The position numbers were made by a program, and so were the translations under genes. This document shows positions 39,541 to 54,000 of a stretch of 64,000 nt of DNA, in pieces. Origin of the DNA: Amia ocellicauda (Eukaryota; Chordata; Actinopteri; Amiiformes; Amiidae); the NCBI RefSeq assembly GCF_036373705.1, contig NC_089857.1, positions 30,238,284 through 30,302,283 of the forward strand, read 5' to 3'. Position 1 is the first letter of the stretch; each line of letters starts with the position of its first letter. The notes under the pieces were generated by a model. That model saw only the letters and a list, made by a program, of their open reading frames with translations, had not been told where the DNA came from and ran no database searches.

Positions 39541-42489
39541 TTGATATCATATTCTGTACTAACGTAATGATGAAAACCTGTTGTGTTCTATAATGTTATA
39601 ATCATTTCTATATCACTGTGTTTTCAAAAGGTTTATAGTATAATTGTGTGGGTGCCTGTGGACAGTACAGCCAGTGGAAATGGCAATTCTAAAAATGATA
39701 TGCTTCTGGACAAGGAAGGTCAAAGATTGTTTAATAGATGGCATTCTTGGAAGAAATTACAGCAAATTGGGGGGAGAGACAAAAAAATTGCAGAGACGTT
39801 TTGCTTACTGAAAAACTAAATTAATTTGCCGTTTTGTATGACAAAATACATCACCTTAGCCAAAGAATATTATTTGACCAATCCGTCACAGGGGCGTTGT
39901 GACACCGTGTATGACAATGCCCTTGCTTTTGTTTTCTCTAAAGCGTTTTTTCTTTGTGGTAATTTATTATTTATTGTGATTTATTTATTTATGTATTTAT
40001 TTAATCTGTAATGTGGTTAATAAAAGTATGTTGTGACAATGCTGGGATTTGCCACTTTTTCGGCCTTAGAAATAATGTAGCGACTGCTGGAGTTGCCATC
40101 ACAATAGTTAGAAAATCATACACACTGCCTGATGAATTAACAGGGGAGACACATTCCCATTATACATTGAAAACAACACCCCTGAATAACGAACCTCAGC
40201 TTTCAATGTGATGCCTACCCTCACTTCACAAAAAAAATAGGTTACATCAAGTTACACAAAACAAACCCAATTTACAAAACCAAATCAGTTTGTTACATTT
40301 TTCAGAGTGTGTGCTTGATACATTTGACATAAACCTGTGGTAGTTCATTAACAGTATGATACTGGGGTCCCTTCATCAACTGTATTCTAAGTATTTATAG
40401 AAAATGTATGATGTACACACATTCTGCACCTTTTCATTTAAAGGAAGTGATTCAGGTACATCAATCGGTATTAGGAACATCAGTGTTAACGTTCTTTTAA
40501 CACAGCGGACCAATTAGCAGTACTGAGGAGAGCATGGGCTGCTATAGGCCACAGCCACCACTCTGACAACAGTGAGTACAGCAGTGACCTTTAGGTTGTG
40601 TCCGAGTGGCGTGAAGAAAGGCGTGTGAAAGCACAGCTTAACTCATGACCCCAGTGTCACAGGGCACCCAGAAGTCATGCCCACAGATCCTCTCCAGCAC
40701 TCCAAGCTGCGAAAGCCTACTATCTCTAGAAAGCAGCAGATGCTTCCAGAAGGACACAGTTGTTCTCTTGCCCTTCTAAAGCATGACCAGCAAAGACACA
40801 AACTATTCACAAACAGATGAGCTGCATGATCTTCGAAAGGGGCAAGATAAAACATTGGTCTCAAAATATGTAACCGATTCACTTAATTTACACGTTTAAC
40901 AGGTGCAACAAATAGACATTATACATTTCATACACACTCTGTGGAAGGGGTTAATTAAGTTACCCAAATGAGGTTTTCTAAATTACTTTGTATCCAGCCT
41001 TATTCTGTGCCTTTCCCAAATGATACGTTATGCCTAATTTTGTAATTCGCATATGCTTGTACGCTACTCAGAAAAATCGACATTACTGAAGCACTTGTTT
41101 TGAAAGAACACAGAGACACTATGCATTTGCAAAACATTTTCTTATTTGGCATTTTCCCTGCAGCTCAGGACTTCAAGCTTAGTCGTTTCCCTAGTGTTAA
41201 TGTTGTGAAGAGAACCTTATCTGAATAAAGATGGAGTGTCATTGTTAATTAACCCTGCAGAACGCACACATGGCTTTCAATACCAGACCCAAAAGCAATG
41301 GCTTAAATTCTGGAAGGCTTTTTTTATGCCACCTATATTTTTGTCCTTAAATTATCATAAATAACTGTGAAATGGGATTCAGTGAAATACATTACATTCA
41401 AATGGGGATCTTGAGGAGAGTCCATCTGTGTGAAAAATTCCTTGATTGTTGTTGGTCAGTAGTATTGTAATTCACACAGCAAGAAAAGTCTTCCAGAAGC
41501 CTCAATCCTGTAGATGTTTATTAAGGGAGCAGAGTACAGTCAGGTATGCCCTATGATTGCTCCATATTACAGACAAATCTCTTTTCAGATGATTTAGGCT
41601 GCATTTATTCAGGTGCCAGAATGTTCTGTTTCTTCTTATGAAACATATGCCTCCATTTCAATTACTGTATGATCAGTGGTCTGTGTACATTTTTGCAAAC
41701 CACAACAACCAGAAATGAAATAACGTAAGTTCCACCTTAGCTGTACTGAACCCAAGCTGAACTACACCAGCCTCGACTGACACAGTTAAAGGTCTTTAGC
41801 GCACAGAATCACTTAATCTCGTCCCATTCTTCACTTGCCAACAGAATGCAACTTTGTGAGCTGGAGAGTAAACAGTGGGATCGGATGTGCTTTATCTCGA
41901 CAATTAAACCTGCAAATAGTGACTAAACGGACTCGTATCCAGCTGGACACACTCACAGAGGAACACGGCCTGTGGGAATCAGCAGGTGCCACATGACTTT
42001 AACACATTTTAAGGTGCATGAATTGGAAATAAGAACATAACAGTGTTGACTAAACATGTAACCACTAAGTATCAAAAATTATTCAAATAGTTTAAAAGAG
42101 ATAATAAATATCTATAATAAATAAATACCTACTTACATACATGTGATAAAATATATTCTAATTCCAACTACATAACACTACAGATAACATTAAATGTAAA
42201 AAAACAAGCAGTTTAAGCTAATCACAAAATTACAGGATTCCATTTGTTTCCTACGTGCATGCTTTCTCACAGCTTATTTTCATAGTCTCCTAGTTCTCAA
42301 TCTTTATCTACAGTTTTTTTTTTCATTTTTCCAATATGCTAAAGAATAAATACAGATCACTTAAAAAAAAGTAAAAATTAGAAAGAGGAAAATAATCTAA
42401 AAAACAAATTGGACTCAGATTTTTGATTATTAGTTGTAATAAAAAAGTAGTATTTTTTCATTTATTTGATATCAATCATTCAATCTTTT

Positions 42490-42620
42490 TTTTTTTGTAT
42501 AACGCCCTTTGCAGGGTAGTCACAGAGCGCTTTTACAGAGTGGTAAACATATTGGAAAGGTACAGCAAAATAAAAGAATACAATAAATAATACAATACAA
42601 TACATAAAAATAGACCTTTA
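42490..42620. repeat. Possible dispersed-repeat fragment
   Basis: The segment reading TATAACGCCCTTTGCAGGG, then CACAGAGCGCTTTTACAGA, ending in an AATAC/AATAAA-rich tail, resembles the tails of dispersed repeats common in fish genomes. No family is claimed. Confidence 0.35.
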
Positions 42621-45024
42621 ACAGTTGAAGTGATCTAAAATAACGAAAATGTACATTTAAATAAATAAACCATTAGGCACACTTGTTGACATGCACATGC
42701 ATACAGAGAAATGCAAATACGTTCCCCACACATAACACGATTTCAAAACTAAAGATCGTATTTTAACCAACTGCAAGATCTGTATAGCCAAGGCAGAAGC
42801 GTGGCAGTGTTTTTCCTACTTCATATTCGCATTACATCACTGTCCCACAGGCTCAGCTCTTGCATTTAAAAATGGGATTTGCAAAACACATTAAACAAAT
42901 AAAAAATGAAAATAAAATGTGTGTAGTAAAACCAGTGCATTTCTTTTTTTTTTGGTAGACCTGTCTTCAGTCTACACAGCAGGCAATTCTGTATTCTGCT
43001 CTTCTGCCCATCCAAGTATATATTTGATAGGCCATTCTCTTCAGAGTAGGGGGGTAATCTTCTGCTGAGAGCAAATTTCCTTATCACCGTCTCACACACT
43101 GTCTGAATCTGTTATCACAATTGCCCAGATTACTGGCTGCAGCCTCTCTCTCCAGGCTGAGTACGCATGAAAAGACTTCTCTAAACTGGCTGCGAAATGC
43201 CACAGTCCTGAGCTCTTTATCCTGCTAAACCAATTCAGTTTATGCGTGTTTGGATTTTTTTTTCTTTCCCCCCTTCCCTCCCCTCTCGCTCTCTCACTCT
43301 CTCTCTCCCATTCCCTCTCTCTACCCAAGTTTTATCTGAAGCGGGCAGAAGAGAGAGATTGTGTCTGGGGTGCAGGTGCAACTTTCTCAGGGACCCCGAC
43401 ATGAGATTTCTGGTGGACAGCACCCTCTCTTGTGAAGCACTTTTTTATGGGGCGCAATCCCACATTATAATCAGATTATGCAAATTTCTACTTCAAAAAG
43501 CAAAACACTGTAACACACACCAAGAGAGTGTGAAAGAGGAGGTGGTGGGGGGGGGGGGGTTAAGGGGCAATGGAGGAAGGGAAAATACCAGGCAATTTGA
43601 AAAACAAAAAATAAACAGTTAAAGATTTAGCTTGCATTATTTGAACTGAAACATTTAATCAAATCTCAGTTCTTTACTGAGGTTTGCTTAGCTAACCTTC
43701 CAGTGTCCAACTTTTCATTAGTTTTTTTCTTTTCTTTCTTGTTTATTTGCTTTTGCAATTCCCACGACTCGATTATAGTTAATGAATTGTTCAAAACATT
43801 AATTACAATTGTTTTATGTTTGTTTTCAGTCTTCCCTTGTACGTGGATTAAGGCACACTACAGAGGGTATACAACACATGATTGTCATTAAAAAGAACCA
43901 TGTATATTCTCAGAATGATTTCATTTCTGCTTTTCAGAAGATAAAACTTTTTTTTAGACTCCCTTATGTGCACTTCACTGTGCAAATGGGTCCAGTAAGT
44001 TCCTTCACCAAAATAATTTTATCCCATCTTATCTTGATTGGTAAGATCCCTGAGCCCACCAGAAAAAAAAAAAAAAACACTGTTACGATTATTGTAATTA
44101 TTTGTCTTTTATCTCACATTCAAGAACATAACAGCCTTACTCTAATAAGAAAGTGTGGACAAAGTTTCATAATGCAAAAGTTACATAGTATGGAATGATC
44201 ACATTTTCATTGAAGTGAAGTCTTGGAAATTAAAGGAAATTGACCGTTTCTTCAGTTGCAAAGAGTAAGAAAGCCTTCCAGAGGGATAGGATAGGAATAA
44301 GAGGCGAGAGCAACACACAGGGCAGGGGGCCTGGGTAGAAGAGGGCACAGGGGCACTAAACCTTCAAGAACCACTAACAAGCTCAGAGCTGACTTGTGCT
44401 GTGTGTTTCTAACATCTGAATGTGCATTGTTTCTTCAAAGGAACCCCAACACTCTCTACTGGAGGAAATGACAAAAGAAATCTACAATGTTAATGAGGAG
44501 ACTCAGTGTCACAGTGATGATTTGGGTGCCCCCATGGTGGGAGGTTACATTTCCCAGGAAAAGACTTAAACAATACTGGTGTTCTCAGCTAGCTGGCAGC
44601 CAGTGAGCATTCTCTTAAACCTGACCTTAAAAGCTCCCTGTGGCCCGTCACTGAAATCAGCTGCTTCATTTAGCTGGTTAATAAGTTTAATATGCAAAAT
44701 ACTATTCTTTTTGGTGTGTTTGTTTGGCAATACTAATCAGCACCACAGTGGATTAGGGCAATAATAACATACACCACAAGTCGCATATCTGTTTGTGTGA
44801 GAAAGCTTAGTAGGTAATTATGTTGGTTGAGACACAGTAAGGGACACCTACAAGAAAACAGAAAAGCTACATGTCTATCCCTCTGCCACAGTCTAAAAAC
44901 AAACAAGATTAAACTGGTGTGTAGTGTCTAGAAGTATATACTATAGAAGTATATTATTATAGAAGACATATAATATTAGTTATCATATTTTGTACATGTA
45001 TTTCTGTCTTTGACATCTATTATG

Positions 45025-45068
45025 TATATATGGATAAGGGCTTCTGCCAAGAAATAAATAAATAAACA
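45025..45068 (+). repeat. Possible SINE tail fragment
   Basis: TGGATAAGGGCTTCTGCCAA followed by GAAATAAATAAATAAAC resembles the 3' tail shared by many fish SINEs and LINEs (GGATAAxxGCxTCTGCxAA plus an A-rich repeat). No SINE head was recognised upstream. Confidence 0.45.
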
Positions 45069-47563
45069 ATAATAATCATCTATATCTTGAGATTAGATTT
45101 TTTCCATCTTGTCATCAGCATGACATTGCAGTTCTAAGAAAACCCTTTATACATTCACATTACTATGAATTTATTATCTAATTGAAGACATTTGTTATGC
45201 TAATGCAGCACATATTCTTTCACTTATGTTCTTTTTCACACAGGTTTTTGTCCGTTTGTTTTGCTTATCGTGGTTCATGTTAATTCATTCAATGTGAGTT
45301 AATTAGAAGTAATTGATTCACTTGCCTCCACTACTGCTGCACACCAGGTCTATAAGCTGTAAAGAAAGACACTGAGAGATTTGACACAGGCGTGTATCAT
45401 CGGGACAACAACAGCAATGCAGGATAAAAATGTGGCAGTGAGATGAGCAAGTGAGTGCAGGAGGCAAAGTAACGAGAAGGAGCCACAAGAGACCTGTGCA
45501 GTTGGAGACAGAGATAAGCAAGTGTCAATCTTATGAAAATGGCTGGTCAGGAGTTAGTATAATACAGGTTAGTCCATTGGGAAGGACATTAGGTTACCAG
45601 GTACAGACAATGCCCTTTTTAACAGTTTTTAAAAGCTGATCTAAGAGTATTTCCTGTGTAGTTGTGAGGCTGGTTATTATTATTTTCCCACTTTTATTCT
45701 CCTTTTATTTGGCTTGAGTCTACAACCATAACTATTTGCAGATTTCTCTCCTGCCATCTCTCCTTTCTTTCCCCTTCTGTTCCATTCTCGTAACAAGTTG
45801 ATGTGTCCAAGTAGTTTGACTCCTGTAATGTCCAGAGCCTTATTGTGACACCTGTCTTTGGCTGAGCTGGAACTGATGCTGCCCCCATCTGGACACATAT
45901 AAGCATTGCACCCAAGTGTTTATTTTCTAGACAGTCACGACTTACAGTTTACACAATAAGGAGCATAGTTTTAGAAAGTGCAAAACTACAAGAGTGCTGA
46001 ACAGATCAGGTGTGTTTCTTTTAAAATTGAACATAGAATAATAAAGGATCTTGTTGCTTGCTGTGTGCCTGGTCAGTGGGCCCCCATATCCGCTGGCATC
46101 TTAAATGGTAGAATCACTTTGCTGTGCATGTTAACAAATGCATAATTACACTGTTCTTATGAGTAACTAACGTGTAGTTACTGAGTACCTACTATGTTAA
46201 TTAACTGTAATTTCTGAGACCTATTGTAAATAGCTACCAATTAAAAAAACAACAACTATTGAATATGAATACAGTGTATTCAGATTGTTGGCAAATTGAT
46301 TGAACCATCTTTACTTGTTATATAAAGGTTTTTGCAGGAAAGGTGACCTGACACTTAACCTGACTTAGCAATATTTTACTTTGTTTGTTTTGTGATGCCC
46401 CCTAGTGTACATACTTGAATACCATTATTATAGGATAAGTAATAAGTGCTATTTATTTTCCTTCATATTGAGAAGTATAATTTCTTAATGTATTATATTC
46501 ATGTTTTTACTTTCTTATTATATTGTAAGAATAACTATCTTGCTTACATGAAGTATCTGCTTAAATATTGCGGTACTCTGCGACTGTATTGGGTCACATG
46601 CTTCCCTAAGGCAACTCTAAATGGTAACCTCTGTTTAATTAGTAGTATGATTCAGTGCTTTATTCAGTCTGTCAAAGCTCAATTCCCGACTTCTGTAATA
46701 ACTTACTGATAAATAGTGCTAAACATGGCTTAACAGCCTCTGAATCCACTGTAAAAAAATAAATAACCTTTTGAACTCTATTTTCCATTTTATTTGATCC
46801 TTTTCCATACCCTCATTCCTTAACATTATTAGGTACAGTGCTAGAGTAAGTGTACAAGCTGCCTTTCTAAATGCAGAGATGAGAGAAACTACTACCACAC
46901 ATTACTTTTGGTAAGAGATTTGTATTCTTACAAATGGTAGCAGCCTCCCATAGGTCCTAATCTGGTCAGCCATTCAGTGTACATTGTGTTCAATGTATGG
47001 AGTCCATAATTTAAACAAATCATATACAGTTCAGACTGTAAACTGTAGTGATGTAATTGAGCAGGAACTCCTCCTAATGGTGGTCCTGATATTATGCAAG
47101 TTCTTTGTTTCTGTAAGCAACACATTTCATGGCAATAAGCGATGTGTTAATGTTCCTTGCTTGTGTTTCCCCTGCAAGTGTTTTCAATTATCTACATGCA
47201 CTGTGAGAATTTGTAGAGATTAAATAGGTGTGCCTTGCTCTAATCGCCACACAAGACACTGACTTATAAGGTACATATAACAGACTGTACGTGACAGTCA
47301 CCTGGATCTATGTGGCTTTTGAAATTGCAGACTAAATAATTAATCCTATCAAACCTCAGAATATTGTGAATTTTTAACCAGCTTTAGAAAGAATCATTAA
47401 ACTATCATTAAGTCAAAGCAAAGAAAAAAGGTAGGGTAGTGTTTTTAAGATTGCCCTGCCTGTCGGACATAAAATGACCTAGGGAAATCCGCAGTGTGTA
47501 AACTGAATATCGATAAGAATCATGCTGGCAGTTGTCCCATAGATGCTTTAGGTCCAACTTTGC

Positions 47564-48299
47564 ATGGAGAAAGCAAGACTAGTCATGTTTTCCAGGAGGG
47601 TACAGGCTGCTGTAATTCTCCAGCTAGTGGGCTTGGTGGTGTGCGGCAATGTGCTGATTTGGTCAGGGGGACACAGTCACTGGATTAACATGGAGTCCAT
47701 AGTGGGACAGCTGCTAAACAGAGGTCACAGGGTCACCATCTTAGGACACTCTGCAGCACCAGCAATTAAATTCAACCAGACTGCTGGGTATCGCTACGAG
47801 ATCTTCAGCGTGCCCTTCACAAAGGAGGAAACAGAATCTCTGGTAAATGACATGCTCAGATATTGGATTTATGAATCCTCTTCTCTGTCCTTTTTGGAGT
47901 CTTTTCAGCGGATTAAAAAGTTAGTCAGTGAAATGTCAGCTCTACACAAGCAGGTATGGAAGAGCTTGCACATGAATAAGGGGTTGCTAGAAAGACTACG
48001 AAAGGCACAGTTTGATGTATTTCTGGTCGACCCCTCTGTTATGGGTAGTGAGTACATTGCTGAGACACTGGGCCTACCCTTTATCTACTCATTAAGGTTT
48101 TCCTTTGCCAGTACAATGGAGAGGCAGTGTGGACAAATGCCCACTGTCTTCTCTTACGTCCCTGCTGCTGCACTGCAGTACACCGACAGGATGAGCTTTG
48201 TGGAGAGACTAAAGAACCTGCTGTTTTACCTGTCTCAAGATGCCATTTTCCACTTGTGGGTTTCCACTGAATGGGATTTATTCTTCACTAAACTTACAG
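47564..48299 (+). CDS. UGT alternative first exon 1a
   Basis: A 736-nt exon encodes 245 residues. The signal peptide covers about residues 1-28 ([18 protein letters not shown]). Mature sequence starts [15 protein letters not shown] with catalytic His39. Further landmarks are [23 protein letters not shown] (catalytic Asp), [31 protein letters not shown] and [15 protein letters not shown]. An inner ATG (Met8) is an alternative start. The donor is GTAAAT at 48300, followed within 10 bp by a long (AT)n tract. Intact by reading. Confidence 0.92.
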
Positions 48300-48308
48300 G
48301 TAAATTCA

Positions 48309-48385
<77 letters not shown>

Positions 48386-50969
48386 TAGATAGATAGTTAG
48401 ATACATAGATACATATACTACTGCTTGATTATTATTAGTGGTTGTAGTAGTAGTAGCCTATAATTGTAAGGTACAGAGTTCCTGAATATATGCTATTGGC
48501 TACATGAACTGCCATACAGTAAAACTCAACATTAATACATAATTAAAAGTAGAGTTATGATTTGTAAAACTTGGATTTTCACTAGTTGCCCTTTGTTTCT
48601 TTTCTTGTGCCTTCTGCATTATTTTCTTTAGTGAAAAAATATGGTTTTATTTATTACCTAAGTGCATAGTTACATATTAACTTATTAATGATGTGTTTGG
48701 TTATTCACTCATGTATGTATCCACTTAATTATTTATTTATTTAATTATATATTTGCTTACCTACTTATTTACTGCTTACTTACTTAATAATGTACTTACT
48801 TTCTTGCTTAATTTAAAAATCATATGAAACTCTGAAGATATTTGCTTGACGTGGTTTGTAATTTCCCTACATGAAGTAAACCAAAACCAATTTTGTTTCT
48901 TTAATTGTATCCTTCTTTCTTTAAACCTTCAATCCAGCTAACAACATGCAAACAACCCTTACAGTGACAGGTAATAACAGCTGGGTTTAATATTTATTAA
49001 AAAATAGATGATTCGTGCACAGGCACATATGTATGCCAAAGGAATTTAGGGTAGAAGCCTCAGCTAATCGGTAAAACAAAGTTCAAAGTGTGCTCTGTAC
49101 AGAGGTGCAGATTGTTTTCGCCATGGTAGTTTTACCTTCCTGTAATGCACCTTCTAGTGTCACACGAGTTAATACTTTGTGGAAACACCTTTGGCAGCAA
49201 TTGGATTTAGATCAGGGCTCTGACTGGGCCATTCAAGGACATTTTCCTATTTGTTGTTGTCATGAAGAAATGTGAACTTCATCATAGTTTAAGCTTTCTT
49301 GCAGAGACAGCAGGTTTTCTATACTTTGTTCCACTCATTTTCCACTCAAGTGCCCCAGTCCCTGGCAAGGAGAAAAATCCCCATAACATGTTACTGCCCC
49401 ACCATGCTTCACAGCAGGGATGCTGTTCTTTGGGTGATGCACTGTGTTGGGTTTGTGCCAAATATAATTTTGGCCAAAAAGTTCAATTTTCATTTTGTCA
49501 GACACTAAAGTTTTTTGCCATATGGCTACAGAATCTCCTGAGTGTTTTTTGCATACTTCAAATGGGTTTCAAAGTGGGCTCTCGAGTACCATACAAGACA
49601 GATGTGTGGAGGGCTTGATATATTATGTCCCATGCAGGGGCCTCATGCAGCTATGTTTTGGTGGGGACAATCAGAAAACAAATTACGATTGTTACAAATG
49701 GCTTGTATTTATTGCTTTTAACTACTAGTACTAACTACTACTAACTTAACTAGGGTATCCTAAGCTATTTTAAATGTAAGTGTACTTTAATGTACTACTC
49801 TACATACATATTCTATAGTATTGCTCCACTGTTTTTGTTGTATTCTAGCCATTTCTGATAGCAGTTACTGTTAAACATCTTTGCTTGTTTCCAAAGTCTA
49901 AGGGTAGGCATCGCACCGGCGGAGTGGGATCCATTCTATTCTCATCTCTTGGCACAATCAAACATGTCTCTGTTTCTGATCATGCCTTAAAAATGGTGTG
50001 CATAATGCATTGAACAAACTAGAACAACAATTAGGCCAATGTAATTGCAGCTGAAGCTTTTTACAAAGTTCCATGGCACTGTATTACTAAAGCATTGATG
50101 TGGTATTGTAGTACTATTGGATACTGATTAAAAACAGAACACAACAAATATCAAGATTTAAAAAAGAAAAAAGGTATAGGCTACGCACTATTTCTGCAAC
50201 CGAATAAGCAATATAAACTAAAACGCCTACAAAAATGCATTTTTGAATAACCTGGTTTAATGCGGGATGTTCAATACCTGCTGCCTTGCACACAAACACA
50301 AACCACGGCCACACTCCATGACGCGCATGCGCTGATTAAGGGGCTGTCGCTAAATGGCATACTGGAGCTGAAGTGGCGAGGGGTCATCTAAGATACATCA
50401 TATTTTATTAAATGTTTCTAAATAGGTTTGACATCAAAAATATATGAACAATGGAAATAATTTGTGGGGGGCACGCCCCTCAAGTGCCTAATGCATGATG
50501 TCAATGGTTCCATGCACACTTTTGTATAATGTTGGCCATAAAAGCCCTTGCTCTTGCAAAGTTGCCATCTTGTTAGCCTCTCTGATCAGTCTCCTTCTTG
50601 CTCAGTCATCCAGCTTGGAGGCATGGTCTAATCTAGACAGGGTCTTAGTGGTGCCATACACATTTATACTGATCCTCTGATTTGTGCTTTTCAGCAGCTT
50701 TCTTTTGAAAGCTCCTTGGTGCTCATGGTTTTCCTTTAAATACCCACCAGAGCGAACCCATGGGAACTTCCAAATTTATCCTGAAATCATGTGAATCACT
50801 ACAATTTAACACAGGTAGAGGCAGCCTAACATGATGTGTGATTTTGGAGGTAATTGCTAACACTGGATCTAATTATGGATTGTTATTTTTAATTAATTTT
50901 CTATAAATGAATGTTATTATTTTTACTGCATTTTAACTCCAGTCTTTAAGGCAATAAAAGGTGAAATTA

Positions 50970-51000
<31 letters not shown>

Positions 51001-54000
51001 ACAAATCTCTGAACATTGCATGTCTGAAAGATAGTTGGATTGCTTCATGCACATTCAGGACAGAAGTCTCAATTAAGCAAACAGTTAATCAGGAGAACAG
51101 AGTTCAAAGTGTGCTCTGTACAGAGGTGCAGATGTTCTTCCCCATGGTACTTTTAGTGTTACCTTTCTGTGATGCATGTGTTAGTGTCAGAGGGAGAGTG
51201 CTAGCAGTTCTAAAATTCTAAACCTTTTATACATGGTTCCAACCCCACACCCATACACCATTTTAATTACCTCTATGCGGAGCAGCTCTGTATAATCTCT
51301 GCCTCTGTATATACACCACACACATCACTTCCAAGCATTCACTTTTGCCACAAAAGTATTTGTATTGAAAGCTATGCATCAGACTACACTGAGCAATTTT
51401 CCTTCTAGATAAGCCATATTTTATTGTTTTGACTTTTGTGTTTTGAGATCTCCAAGCTTCCTTCAGTAAAATCTATCTGAGAATACTCCATAGTTAATTT
51501 CCCACTTTCACCACAATCTATAGGACAGGATTTTCCAAACATAATAATACTGCTTTTATCTAAATAAACTTTCCTCCTACTAATTGCACATACACGCCTA
51601 TGAGTTGTGTAACCAGTGTGTTGGCAGTTTGCCAGTAGCTTTCTCCTACAAGGCTTTGCTAATCTCTGCAGTGCATGTTTTTTATGTAATTGTGTGTGTC
51701 ATTGGTAGGACTAGCTCAGGTGTGTTAAACAACTATGCATAATAAATAAATAAATACATGTCTGTGATAAATAAATAAAAGGTGTTTTACCTGTTCCCAA
51801 ATAATCCATGTCACAGAACACCACAGCAACAACAAAAACATAAACAAAGATCAATTGTAATTGAGCACACATCAGGGCATTTCAACAACTTGTGAGAGGT
51901 GTGGCTTAACAAATAAAAGGAAGGAAACTGATCAGGAAGGAGGTGTTTTGAGAGCGGAAAGAGAGAGATCAACACGCTGCTAGTAGAAACAACATAACAG
52001 CTCAGATTGTTGTACCTAATCCCTATTTTGTTGAGGATAAGAACACTGGATTTTGCAGCCCTGCTGGCGTGTTAATGTTGGTGTGTATTGTAGACTTCTG
52101 ATTTTGAGAGCATATGGACTTATTCTGCTACCCTGTACATCTTCCTTATCTTTTCTTACCACTGAACCTGAGCCCTTGGATCCTGTAAATAAACTCTTCA
52201 CTGCAAGAGTGTCCCCTGCCTGTGCTACAGAAAGACCTGGATGACAGTCAGTCATGGATCCTCCCAGGAACCTTCTCTCTGTGCTCTTGCTACAACTTTT
52301 CCTGACACACAGCACGTTCAGCGGCAAGGTATTAATATGGCCTGGAGAATACAGCCACTGGCTCAATATGAAATGTATAATGGAGAAGCTGGTGGACAGT
52401 GGCCACACTATTACTGTACTGACTCATTCTGGTGCACAAAGTATCACCTACAACCAGACATCCAGGTATCACTTTGAAGTCTTTCCGGTTCCTTTCACAA
52501 AGCAGATGGCAAAGGAGCTCCTGGATAAAATGCTGAGGTACTGGACATATGACCTGCCCCATGATTCCTTCATTCAGGCCTCTCTGAAAATCAAAGCCAT
52601 GATGGAGAAGCTCACTGACCAGCAACAGCAAATATGCAGGGCTCTCTTCAGAGACAAAGAGTTGCTTCACAAATTGAGACAATCCAAGTATGATGTTCTC
52701 CTCTCCGATCCGATGACTTTCTGTGGTGACCTCTTAGCAGAGACCCTCGGGCTGCCCTTTATCTACACACTGCGGTTCTCCTTTGGCAACACAATGGAAA
52801 GGATGTGCGGGCAAATTCCAGCACCTGCCTCATATGTCCCAAGTGTCGGTATGGAGTACACGGACAGAATGAGCTTTGTGCAGCGACTCAAGAATTTGCT
52901 GTTTTATTGGTCTCAGGACTTTATCTTCTATACTTGGGCAAGTACGAAATGGGATGCATTGTACACTGAGATTGCAGGTAAGTTGAAACAAACGGGGGCT
53001 ACATTATTGGAAATCAAGGCTGTCATTGGGTTTGTTGTTGGTATTGTCAGGAGGGGCTGGTCATTATTGTTGTGGCATTGGAAGTTTCAAGGATGAGGAT
53101 AAGAGGATAAGTGGTCAAACATTGTGCCTTGAAATTGCTTAGCGTGACAGTTTTGGCTAATTAATCCATTCATTTAACTGTCACTTATCAATGAAGAACA
53201 ATGTGATTCTGAATCAATACTTTTTTAAGTGCTCTTCAGTAGCATTGGTTTGTTGCTTAGGCTATAGGAGAGGTGTACGGGAATGGTATATTGCTCCACT
53301 GAAAATGTTAAAGTCTACATTTAGTCTCCTTGCTCCTCCCTAATATAATGCAAAATAACAAGGCATAATTTAATGGCAGGTGCTGAAAATACATTTTACA
53401 TTCATCTATATTATTAGACCATTGTTTTAAGAAATCCCTGTTTATTTCATATAGAAAATACAACTAATACAATAGTTACCAACTTTCAACTTCATCAGCT
53501 TAATCTATGTTTTTATCCAGGGTTGCCATCAGTCCTGACAATTACACACCCATTTGAGAGAAGAGAGCACTTTAGATTTGCCCTTAAATTGAAATCAGCT
53601 CTAGTTCAAATTTTGTGAATTCCAAATTATTGCCACATTTCATTATAATATATATAAAATATTATAATTATATAATTATAATATTATAAAATAATTTGGT
53701 TTCTTTAGTTACCTACCTGTTCATGAACTGATCATTCTAATTTGAACCTCCCTTTACAGTGGTTAAGTGGCTCAATCGACTTGATCTTTGGAAAGGATCC
53801 CAACATATTGTGTTAGCAAAGAGTAAAGCCATTTTAATGGTTTCACCAAGTTTACATTATACACATTTTATGAAGCTCACATTCTTCTGACAACATTGTT
53901 AAAGATACAAGTTGAACTGTGCAAAAATATTCTAGACAAGAGGTAATAACACTGTTTGTAACTGCGGTCCAAACAGTTTTGTAATGTAGCTGTTGGCAGA

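Larger units (their letters stand above)
39541..47560. other. TAL2-UGT intergenic region
   Basis: Eight kilobases with no recognisable gene. A GC-poor landscape holds a G-run at 43545-43559, a pyrimidine-rich CTCTC tract at 43270-43322 and scattered A/T runs. Two short pieces look like dispersed fish repeats (42490-42620, 45025-45068). No first-exon-like UGT sequence was found upstream of 47564. Confidence 0.6.

Noticed and set aside
39583..40211. Three consecutive + strand ORFs after TAL2
   Set aside because: Short, without domains or splice context, in AT-rich sequence; chance ORFs.
43235..43622. ORFs of 60-126 codons on both strands
   Set aside because: They derive from a CTCT/GAGA low-complexity tract and a G-run; no conserved feature.
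47391..47403. HNF1 site upstream of exon 1a
   Set aside because: Only 9 of 13 positions match the consensus, within chance expectation for AT-rich DNA.
48680..48800. CRISPR-like or satellite array
   Set aside because: Irregular tetranucleotide slippage repeats without spacers; nothing CRISPR-like exists in this vertebrate sequence.
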